Source: Nitrogeniibacter sp050293885 (GTDB lineage Bacteria > Pseudomonadota > Gammaproteobacteria > Burkholderiales > Rhodocyclaceae). Taken from it: DNA of 64,000 nt. Position numbers and translations under genes: made by a program. The stretch lies in the NCBI GenBank assembly GCA_050293885.1, contig JBNKNO010000011.1, positions 11,714-75,713 of the forward strand. The letters run 5' to 3'. The notes under the pieces were generated by a model. That model did no database searches, had not been told where the DNA came from, and was given only the letters and a program-made list of their open reading frames with translations. Below, piece after piece: positions 17,717 through 23,019 of the stretch; position 1 is the stretch's first letter; every line of letters begins with the position of its first letter.

Positions 17717-18185
17717 GGCGCCTTGAGAAGACGCGGCCTGATTGATTCGTTAGGATCGGTCGGTGCTTGCATGTATATTCGGCAATGCGTCGAAATGCGT
17801 TCGAAGTGCGAGGCGCGTGCCGCGGCCGTTGCGTTCGCGTGAGGGGCGCCTGATCAGGTGAAAGGGCCGTTTTCCCATCGGGGAGCCTTGAGGAATTAGT
17901 AACTACTTGGTGCATCTTGCAGTGCGGTATACTTATAAATATATCCTTAGCTCCAAGGTGTGTTTGCCCTATATGCGGTGCAGCGAAACGTGAAGATGTT
18001 TGATGTTGGTCATAAAGTCTTTGCGGCACTGAACCTAGAATCTGAGGTGGCCACGCTTTGGCGTGTTAGTTGAAAATTCTGAATGACGCAATTGCCCCAT
18101 TCGAGACACATTTACGCGGCGGATGCCAGCATGTGTCAAAGAACCTAGAAGATTTCTTTTCCCCAATCCGATCTGGAGGATTCCC
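17717..18185. other. Leader region of the small cytochrome c gene
   Basis: 470 bp without a gene. It is AT-rich around 17930-17960, where TTGGTG and TATACT could form a sigma-70 promoter with a short spacer. The decamer GAACCTAGAA occurs twice, at 18031 and 18141. A weak sigma-54-like element (TGGCCACGCTTTGGC, 18048-18062) has GG-N10-GC spacing but a poor -12 box. Confidence 0.5.
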
Positions 18186-18569
18186 ATGAAACTCTCTCAA
18201 CACGCTACCGCTGGTGCGCTATGTCTTATCCTCGCGGCACCGGCGCTGGCCGAGCATCACACGTCGGCTGATATGCAGAAGCTTGCACTGTCAAGCGGCT
18301 GTATGACGTGCCACTCAGTCGAGCCGGGCAAGCCGGGGCCTGAAGGCAATGCACCGATCGGCCCGGCATGGCAGGATGTGGCCGCCCAGTATGCCGGCAA
18401 GCCGGGTGCTCAGGACTTCCTTACCCGTATCGTGCTCGAAGGCTCAAACCCCTATTCGAGTCACTGGAAAGGCAAGGTCAGTGGCCTGTCCATGCCGCCG
18501 AACGCGGTCGCAATCACCGAAGGGAATGCCCGCCGCCTGGTGACTTGGATTCTCTCGCTCAAGAAGTAA
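18186..18569 (+). CDS. Periplasmic class I cytochrome c
   Basis: 127 residues. A signal peptide (cleavage after LILAAPALA) and one haem site C39-M-T-C42-H43; the distal ligand is probably the Met in GLSMPPNAV. A strong GGAGG site precedes ATG 18186. Its size matches small c-type electron carriers. Position directly after the quinoprotein dehydrogenase makes it a candidate electron acceptor, parallel to the PedF-like cytochrome encoded at 22254. It has its own promoter region and terminator. Confidence 0.85.
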   Translation: MKLSQHATAGALCLILAAPALAEHHTSADMQKLALSSGCMTCHSVEPGKPGPEGNAPIGPAWQDVAAQYAGKPGAQDFLTRIVLEGSNPYSSHWKGKVSGLSMPPNAVAITEGNARRLVTWILSLKK

Positions 18570-18607
18570 GAGTCAGTGCTGCGCGCAATGTCGCGCAACA
18601 TGGATTG

Positions 18608-18638
18608 GGGCGTCGCCATTGAGGCGGCGCCCTTTTTT
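18608..18638 (+). terminator. Intrinsic terminator after cytochrome c
   Basis: Stem GGGCGTCGCC / GGCGGCGCCC (one G-T pair), 5-nt loop, then TTTTTT at 18633-18638. Confidence 0.9.
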
Positions 18639-18738
18639 GTGGGCCAGACTTGAGGCGTCTTGAACGCCTTCCGGATGGTGGGGTGAGCGAGTGCAGTCAA
18701 ACACCGCAATCTCGCTATGGCGGGGCAGGGTCGGCGCC

Positions 18739-18764
18739 GGCGACTGCGATATGTCACAGTCGCC
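18739..18764. repeat. Inverted repeat downstream of the minus-strand activator gene
   Basis: GGCGACTG at 18739-18746 and CAGTCGCC at 18757-18764 are exact reverse complements around a 10-nt loop. There is no T-run on either strand, so a terminator role for the activator gene is uncertain. Confidence 0.5.
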
Positions 18765-18782
18765 CGCTGAATGTGGGTCAAG

Positions 18783-19766
18783 TCAGCGTCGACGCGCCGT
18801 TGTGATATCGGGATTCAGTTTGCGATAGAGCGTGTTGCGGCTGATGCCAAGCAGGCGAGCCGCCGCGGAGATGTTTCCGCCGGTTGTCGCCAGCGCCTGC
18901 TCAATGGCCGATTGTGTCATGGTGCGCAAATCCGAACTCGGCTGGCGTGCCAGCGGATTAGCCGAGAACGAAGTATCCACCAAAGCCGCGTCAAACAACT
19001 CTTCGGGTAGGTGAGTGGGCTGGATCTCGCACTCGTCTTCGTCCAGCAGCGCCACTGCGACCCGGATGGTGTTGTTTAACTGGCGCAGGTTGCCCGGCCA
19101 CTCGTGGTGTTCGAATATTTTTTTTGTGCGCTCTGAAAGTACGAGCAAGCGGTCGGGCGCAGCGAGTTTGAGCATTTGGCGGGCGAGCGCAAGTACGTCA
19201 CTTCGCTCACGTAACGGCGGTAGCGTGATCGTCAGCCCGTTGATTCGGTAGTAGAGGTCTTCTCGAAAGCGCCCTTCCTTGACGGCATCTTGAAGGTGAT
19301 GGTGAGTCGCGCAGATCAGGGAGATGTCGACCGGTAGCGCCTCCACGCCGCCCAGTGGTACGACGGTACGTTCCTGGAGGACGCGCAGCAGTCGAACCTG
19401 CAGCGTGTGCGGCATGTCGCCAATTTCGTCGAGGAAGAGCGTGCCACCACTTGCTTGCGCGATCTTGCCCAATGCGCCTTCCCTCAATGCTCCGGTGAAG
19501 GCGCCGCCGATGTAGCCGAACAGCTCAGACTCAATCAGGCTTTCGGGGATGGCCGCGCAGTTTAGTGCCACGAACGGCATGTCGGTACGGTCGCCGCTGG
19601 CATGAAATGCTTTGGCGAACATCTCCTTCCCAACGCCGGATTCGCCCTGAATCAGCAGCGGAATGGGCTTGTTCAGTATGCGGTAAGCGCGATCCAGGGC
19701 ACGCTGGACGCGTTCGTCTCCGTTGGCGAGGCTACCCAGCGGGCAGCCTGGCGGGGTCGGCATCAT
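18783..19766 (-). CDS. Sigma-54 activator without N-terminal sensory domain (AcoR-related)
   Basis: 327 residues consisting almost only of the AAA+ domain and a Fis-type helix-turn-helix. Walker A GESGVGKE at 41-48, the sigma-54 contact loop GAFTGA at 88-93, Walker B TLFLDEIGDMP, and C-terminal NISAAARLLGISRNTLYRKL. The AAA+ part starts at about residue 12, so the GAF/PAS sensory region of AcoR proteins is absent. It closely resembles the AAA+ and HTH parts of the full-length activator at 23020. Such a protein could be constitutively active, controlled by its own level, or act in mixed oligomers with its paralogue. The sigma-54 promoters nearby are the likely targets. Confidence 0.88.
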   Translation of the reverse strand: MMPTPPGCPLGSLANGDERVQRALDRAYRILNKPIPLLIQGESGVGKEMFAKAFHASGDRTDMPFVALNCAAIPESLIESELFGYIGGAFTGALREGALGKIAQASGGTLFLDEIGDMPHTLQVRLLRVLQERTVVPLGGVEALPVDISLICATHHHLQDAVKEGRFREDLYYRINGLTITLPPLRERSDVLALARQMLKLAAPDRLLVLSERTKKIFEHHEWPGNLRQLNNTIRVAVALLDEDECEIQPTHLPEELFDAALVDTSFSANPLARQPSSDLRTMTQSAIEQALATTGGNISAAARLLGISRNTLYRKLNPDITTARRR

Positions 19767-19990
19767 GACTGATTCGCCTCCGCTTTTGTTGTGTCGGTTG
19801 ATTGAAGTTCGGGGTTTGATGAAAATTTTCTAGAAACGCGAATCCCTTGTCGCAGCCCAGTGGCAATGGTTGCTTGGCGCCGACGTTCGGGTGACAAGCA
19901 GATGCTGCGCATGCTTTTGCCGGCGCAGGGCAGACAACTCTCGTGTCGCATCAGTCGTCATGACGCAATCAAGCATTGGCGTGCCTCGTC

Positions 19991-20021
19991 AAAAAAAACG
20001 GGCGGACACGAGGTCCGCCCG
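19991..20021 (-). terminator. Intrinsic terminator of the proposed small RNA
   Basis: On the minus strand CGGGCGGAC, loop CTCGT, GTCCGCCCG, then TTTTTTTT. The stem is perfect over 9 bp. No protein gene ends just upstream of it, which implies a separate short transcript. Confidence 0.92.
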
Positions 20022-20030
20022 GAAGGTGTC

Positions 20031-20138
20031 TCATCTTTCGATGAGGAGGGAGACCCTTCTCGGCTCCTGGCGGGGCTGCATTGTGCTGCTGCACCCTGAC
20101 CGGATTTTTGAAGGAGCCGAGATTTGTTCGGGGTTCAT
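20031..20138 (-). CDS. Possible 35-residue peptide inside the proposed small RNA
   Basis: ATG 20138 to TGA 20031 on the minus strand encodes a 35-residue basic peptide starting MNPEQISAPSKIRSG and ending RRVSLLIER. The upstream GCTGAAG is only a weak ribosome site, and the frame overlaps the long helix and GNRA hairpin. It does not resemble PqqA (no Glu-x3-Tyr core). It may be a chance ORF. Confidence 0.2.
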   Translation of the reverse strand: MNPEQISAPSKIRSGCSSTMQPRQEPRRVSLLIER

Positions 20139-20243
20139 GCTTCAGCTGATCGTCGGCGTTCCGGTAATCACAGCTCGTTGATTTCAGTTGGCTGCGTTCC
20201 GACGCAAGCGAATTGTTTTACCGTCATTACTCAATCTTATTGA

Positions 20244-20258
20244 GCAACACCCGTGCCT
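20244..20258 (-). promoter_or_regulatory. Sigma-54 promoter of the proposed small RNA
   Basis: On the minus strand AGGCACGGGTGTTGC matches TGGCACG-N4-TTGC at all but the first base, with exact GG-N10-GC spacing. It resembles the PedF-operon promoter (TGGCACGGCTGTTGC). Expected start about 20233. Confidence 0.72.
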
Positions 20259-20363
20259 GCTTCTTTTGATGTTGAAACATACATAAAAAACAAGGTGTTA
20301 TTGTATTCTTTGATGCCTTTGTGTGGCGGGGTGTTCTGGCGTTGAGCAGTTTGGTGAGAGCTG

Positions 20364-20391
20364 TGTGCAATATTGGAGCATCTGCTTCAAT
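20364..20391. promoter_or_regulatory. Candidate activator site upstream of the small RNA
   Basis: TGTGCAATATTGGAGCA (20364-20380) shares the form TGTKCAA-N2-TTGGAGCA with the site at 22917. It also forms a near-palindrome, ATTGGAGCA-TC-TGCTTCAAT, with one mismatch. It lies about 115 bp upstream of the small RNA promoter, an enhancer-like distance. Confidence 0.5.
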
Positions 20392-20440
20392 ATATGCGAA
20401 CGACATTCGTGCCGTGCGCATCCGCTTGATGGGCGGTCGC

Positions 20441-20472
20441 AAAAAAACGGCGTCCCCGAGGTGGAGTCGCCG
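20441..20472 (-). terminator. Intrinsic terminator of the PedF-to-cytochrome b561 operon
   Basis: On the minus strand a G+C-rich imperfect stem (outer CGGCG/CGCCG pairs perfect) is followed by seven T. It lies about 45 bp past the cytochrome b561 stop. Confidence 0.8.
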
Positions 20473-20516
20473 CTACTGCTGCATTTTATTGCCGCTTGAT
20501 GAATCTGCGGGTGTCC

Positions 20517-21065
20517 CTAAGGTGCTTGGTCTCGCTGCTTCGCGCGCGGTAGCATGCGTTCAAGCGTGCCGTCTCGCTTGAGTGCATGCCGAATAGCGGC
20601 TGCGATATGAAGCACGATGACCGTCGCCAGCGTCCACGCTAACCATTGGTGAGTGGTGCTGAAAAGATGATTGAGTGTTTCGTCCGGGTAGCCGGGTTTC
20701 GGCAACGTTATGCCGAAAAATTTCAGTGGATACTTTGTAAAGCTCACTGACGTGAATCCGGCAGTNNNNNNNNNNNNNNNNNNNNNNNNNNNNNNNNNNN
20801 NNNNNNNNNNNNNNNNNNNNNNNNNNNNNNNNNNNNNNNNNNNNNNNNNNNNNNNNNNNNNNNNNNNNNNNNNNNNNNNNNNNNNNACGATCAGAACGAT
20901 GGCCACTAGACCGAACGACTTGTGAATGCCAAAGGCCCAGCCTCGTTCGGGGCCCTTTGGCAGGTCGGCCATCCAGATTCCCCAGCCGATGAGGCCGAGG
21001 ACGATCAGTGCATGCAGCCAATGCAGGGCGATTGAGCCCGGATTGTATCGATCAGGTGGGTTCAT
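20517..21065 (-). CDS. Cytochrome b561 family protein (interrupted by assembly gap)
   Basis: About 182 codons including 121 N, from ATG 21065 (MNPPDRYNPGSIALHWLH). Membrane segments at residues 13-33 and about 45-60, further ones after the gap, the last being WLAWTLATVIVLHIAAA. Haem-ligand histidines are likely in ALHWLHAL, GIHKSFG and VLHIAAAIRH. These small diheme cytochromes exchange electrons with the quinone pool. It is the last gene of the PedF-XoxJ operon and overlaps the upstream gene by ATGA. It may link periplasmic alcohol oxidation to membrane quinone. Confidence 0.82.
   Translation of the reverse strand: MNPPDRYNPGSIALHWLHALIVLGLIGWGIWMADLPKGPERGWAFGIHKSFGLVAIVLIXXXXXXXXXXXXXXXXXXXXXXXXXXXXXXXXXXXXXXXXXTAGFTSVSFTKYPLKFFGITLPKPGYPDETLNHLFSTTHQWLAWTLATVIVLHIAAAIRHALKRDGTLERMLPRAKQRDQAP
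20766..20886. other. Assembly gap (121 N)
   Basis: A run of N inside the cytochrome b561 gene; the frame is kept on both sides if the gap length is right. Confidence 0.99.
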
Positions 21066-21385
21066 GTGATGACAGCTCCGGGATCGTTCCTCCACCGGTG
21101 CATGCCCGCAGACGTGGTGCCAATCGCGGCATTGGTCTCGGGGTTGCTCCAGGTGGCGGCGCGCTTTTTGCCGGTGTTGGCGAAGAAACGCTTGCCTTCG
21201 GGTAGTAAGCCGATGCTGCGAAGGCGTTGAATAACGTGGAGAGCCTTGGCGACTTTGTTGGTCGCGGTATCGATGCCGCTGAGCGTGCCTGAAAATTCGT
21301 CAGACACGTGTGCTATCGCGGTTGCCTTGGCATTCAGTGGAAGCAATGCGGGCGGCGGTTTTTCCGCGAACCGAACGGCGGCCAC
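21062..21385 (-). CDS. Small protein of unknown function in the PedF operon
   Basis: 107 residues from GTG 21385, with a good GAGGAG site 9 bp upstream, 33 bp after the XoxJ-like gene, and overlapping the cytochrome b561 start (ATGA). The sequence is hydrophilic with no signal peptide, membrane segment or cysteine. It has a helical middle (TATNKVAKALHVIQRLRSIG) and a basic end (RFFANTGKKRAATWSN). I do not recognise a family. The tight coupling on both sides argues for a real gene. Confidence 0.55.
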   Translation of the reverse strand: MAAVRFAEKPPPALLPLNAKATAIAHVSDEFSGTLSGIDTATNKVAKALHVIQRLRSIGLLPEGKRFFANTGKKRAATWSNPETNAAIGTTSAGMHRWRNDPGAVIT

Positions 21386-21418
21386 CTCGGCGTCTCCTCG
21401 TTGTCGTGCTACCCGCGT

Positions 21419-22264
21419 TTATGGCGTGCGATGCGTGATGCCTTGCTCCGCAAATATCTTGTCGAGGGTGCCATCGCTATGGATTTCCTCGAGTGCGGCA
21501 TCCAACGCTTTTTCGAGCTCGTTGTTGCCCGACTTTACGGCCATGCCGATCGCCCAGCCCTTGATGCGCAACTCGGGCATCTCGACGGGGCCAAGTGAAA
21601 AACGGGTCTCGTTGCCGAGCGCGTCTTCAAGTGCAGCGCGGGTTGCCATGACAGCCGACACTTCTCCCTTCTGCATGGCTGCGACGGCTTCCTTGACGGT
21701 AGGGAAGTGAGCTACGTTGTCACGCAAACGTCCGTTCAGGACGGCGAGCAAGAAGTCATCGGCGAGGCTGGCGGTTTCGACGCCGATCTTTTCGCGCGTA
21801 AAGACTTCCAGCGCGAGTGCAGCTGATCCGGTGACCGGAGGAACGCGCTCAGGATTGCGCGCAATGGCCACCGACTCAAGATGATAGGGGCCGAAGATGC
21901 GTACTTGCTCGTTGTTCTTTTCAAGGTACGGATCGACCGGTACGTGGAGCATGACGTCCGCTGGGCGGGTGCCCAGGTAGTGGCCTTTCCAGACCATGTT
22001 GCGCAGATCGTCGTTCATGTCTTCATCGGCGGTGAAGCCGACGATGTCCGCTTGCAGGCCGAGGCGTTTGGCCAACTCTCGCCCAATGGCTACGTCCACG
22101 CCCTTGCCGTTGTCGGAGTAGGGCGGAAAGTCGTTGTAGACGGCAATGCGAAGGCGTCCCGGATCCTGCGTTGGCGGTGTTGCCGCGCTGACCGCCGCAG
22201 CGGTCGCGCCAAGCACCAGGCCAACACTCAGAATGAGCGCTCGAAGGGAGGCCTTATTCTTCAT
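21419..22264 (-). CDS. Quinoprotein dehydrogenase-associated periplasmic binding protein (MxaJ/XoxJ-like)
   Basis: 281 residues from ATG 22264 (MKNKASLRAL). A signal peptide (to AVSA) is followed by a type 3 solute-binding fold: LRIAVYNDFPPYSD, GVDVAIGRELAKRLGL, then WKGHYLGTRPADVMLHVPVDP, a stretch typical of the MxaJ/XoxJ branch rather than of amino-acid binders. XoxJ is thought to help activate or mature the periplasmic quinoprotein. It overlaps the PedF-like gene by 11 bp in the same operon. Confidence 0.85.
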   Translation of the reverse strand: MKNKASLRALILSVGLVLGATAAAVSAATPPTQDPGRLRIAVYNDFPPYSDNGKGVDVAIGRELAKRLGLQADIVGFTADEDMNDDLRNMVWKGHYLGTRPADVMLHVPVDPYLEKNNEQVRIFGPYHLESVAIARNPERVPPVTGSAALALEVFTREKIGVETASLADDFLLAVLNGRLRDNVAHFPTVKEAVAAMQKGEVSAVMATRAALEDALGNETRFSLGPVEMPELRIKGWAIGMAVKSGNNELEKALDAALEEIHSDGTLDKIFAEQGITHRTP

Positions 22265-22697
22265 GCACTGTCTCCAGCCATGAGCGGATGGACCACATGG
22301 CTTCTTGGGGCAGGATGCCTTCGAACGGAGGCATGTAGACGCGACCACCGCGGACAGAGCCATGGCGGATGCGGTTCAGGAAAATTTCGTCGCCTTCGTC
22401 ACCGGCCGGCAGATAGCGAAGATCGGGTGCGATACCGCCGGAGATGCCGCCCAGGCCATGGCAGCGTGCGCAGTTCTGATTGTACGCAGACGTGCCGATG
22501 CGAATGGCTTCCTTGTCTCCTCGGTAAGGGTTGGCTTCCTGCCACTCTTCACCCAGGGGTTTGAGGGTTGATACATCCACTGCTTGCGGCGTGACATCAC
22601 CGTGAGCAACAGCTTGGGTGGCGCCCAGCGCCAAGGCAACAACAGCCGCGCAGGTGGCGGCACGTGCGTACATCGCGTGTCGGAAGTTATGGGTCAC
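22254..22697 (-). CDS. pedF: Cytochrome c-550 PedF-like
   Basis: 147 residues from GTG 22697 (GAGGAG site upstream); an internal ATG at 22673 is an alternative. A signal peptide ends at AVAHG. One haem site C76-A-R-C79-H80 (NCARCHG), a probable distal Met in GRVYMPPFEGIL. The sequence GEEWQEANPYRGD before the haem is characteristic of PedF/ExaB-type cytochromes that accept electrons from quinoprotein ethanol dehydrogenases. First gene of a four-gene operon with a perfect sigma-54 promoter. Confidence 0.87.
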   Translation of the reverse strand: MTHNFRHAMYARAATCAAVVALALGATQAVAHGDVTPQAVDVSTLKPLGEEWQEANPYRGDKEAIRIGTSAYNQNCARCHGLGGISGGIAPDLRYLPAGDEGDEIFLNRIRHGSVRGGRVYMPPFEGILPQEAMWSIRSWLETVHEE

Positions 22698-22771
22698 CTC
22701 GTTACTCCTCTATTTTGCTATGAAAATTATTGATCCCATCGGTGTTGAAGCCGGGGTAATTCTACAATCGA

Positions 22772-22786
22772 GCAACAGCCGTGCCA
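22772..22786 (-). promoter_or_regulatory. Sigma-54 promoter of the PedF operon
   Basis: On the minus strand TGGCACGGCTGTTGC, an exact match to the consensus TGGCACG-N4-TTGC. Expected start about 22760, leader about 63 nt. Confidence 0.85.
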
Positions 22787-22891
22787 GCGGCTGTCGACGC
22801 GTTGTCAGGGTGTAATAACGTCTGATGTGTGTGCCAGGTTGACTCGCTTCTCATTGTAATAGGCCGAAAAGCCGCCGCGGCGCCATACTTT

Positions 22892-22920
22892 TTGATACAG
22901 TTGCGCTCTGGGTGTATGTT
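22892..22920 (+). promoter_or_regulatory. Sigma-70 promoter of the AcoR-type activator gene
   Basis: TTGATA (22892-22897), 17-bp spacer, TATGTT (22915-22920). Predicted start about 22927, inside the TTGGAGCA site. Confidence 0.5.
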
Positions 22921-22933
22921 CAACATTGGAGCA
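22917..22933. promoter_or_regulatory. Candidate activator/autoregulation site
   Basis: TGTTCAACATTGGAGCA has the same arrangement as the site at 20364. It lies about 130-160 bp upstream of the PedF sigma-54 promoter and at the predicted start of the activator gene, so one site could activate one direction and repress the other. Confidence 0.5.
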
Positions 22934-23019
22934 GGTGTCCTGTTTCAAAGCAGTTGAATCCAATTCACAAGAGGGTGTCGGCACGGGGTTTTCCGGCACG
23001 GCATCCCGATGGAGGAGAA

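Larger units (their letters stand above)
19991..20233 (-). ncRNA. Candidate sigma-54-dependent structured small RNA (about 240 nt)
   Basis: Bounded by a sigma-54 promoter at 20244-20258 and a textbook terminator: a perfect 9-bp stem 19999-20007/20013-20021 followed on the minus strand by eight U. The interior folds on paper: an 11-bp helix pairs 20112-20122 with 20058-20068, enclosing a GTGC-AGCA-GCAC hairpin; next comes CTCATC-GAAA-GATGAG (20030-20045), a 6-bp stem capped by a GNRA tetraloop; a further helix is possible near the 5' end (CGTCGG with CCGACG). A 35-codon ORF (20031-20138) overlaps it. A regulatory RNA of the alcohol-oxidation regulon is my reading; no known RNA family was recognised. 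Confidence 0.55.
19767..20516. other. 750-bp intergenic region holding the proposed sigma-54 small RNA
   Basis: No convincing protein gene. From right to left on the minus strand it contains the terminator of the cytochrome b561 operon (20441-20472), a TTGGAGCA palindromic site (20364-20391), a sigma-54 promoter (20244-20258), a structured segment, and a second terminator (19991-20021). Confidence 0.7.
22698..23019. other. Divergent regulatory region between pedF-like operon and AcoR-type activator
   Basis: 322 bp without a gene. It holds the minus-strand sigma-54 promoter (22772-22786), a plus-strand sigma-70 promoter (22892-22920) for the activator, and a TTGGAGCA site overlapping the expected start of the activator transcript. 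Confidence 0.7.

Noticed and set aside
15807..18029. 740-codon minus-strand ORF opposite the PQQ dehydrogenase
   Set aside because: Mirror ORF of a high-GC gene; it crosses the strong terminator and has no recognisable domain.
18048..18062. Sigma-54-like element before the cytochrome c gene
   Set aside because: The GG-N10-GC spacing is right but the -12 box is TTTGGC rather than TTGC; too weak to count with the other four.
20031..20138. PqqA precursor peptide
   Set aside because: The 35-residue ORF lacks the conserved Glu-x3-Tyr core and no pqqB-E genes are nearby.
19860..20181. Plus-strand ORFs of 79 and 103 codons across the candidate small RNA
   Set aside because: They run through the terminator hairpin and the long helix, and they overlap each other in different frames; no ribosome site.
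20227..20442. 71-codon minus-strand ORF in the intergenic region
   Set aside because: It spans the cytochrome operon terminator side, the activator site and the sigma-54 promoter, has no ribosome site and shows no protein character.
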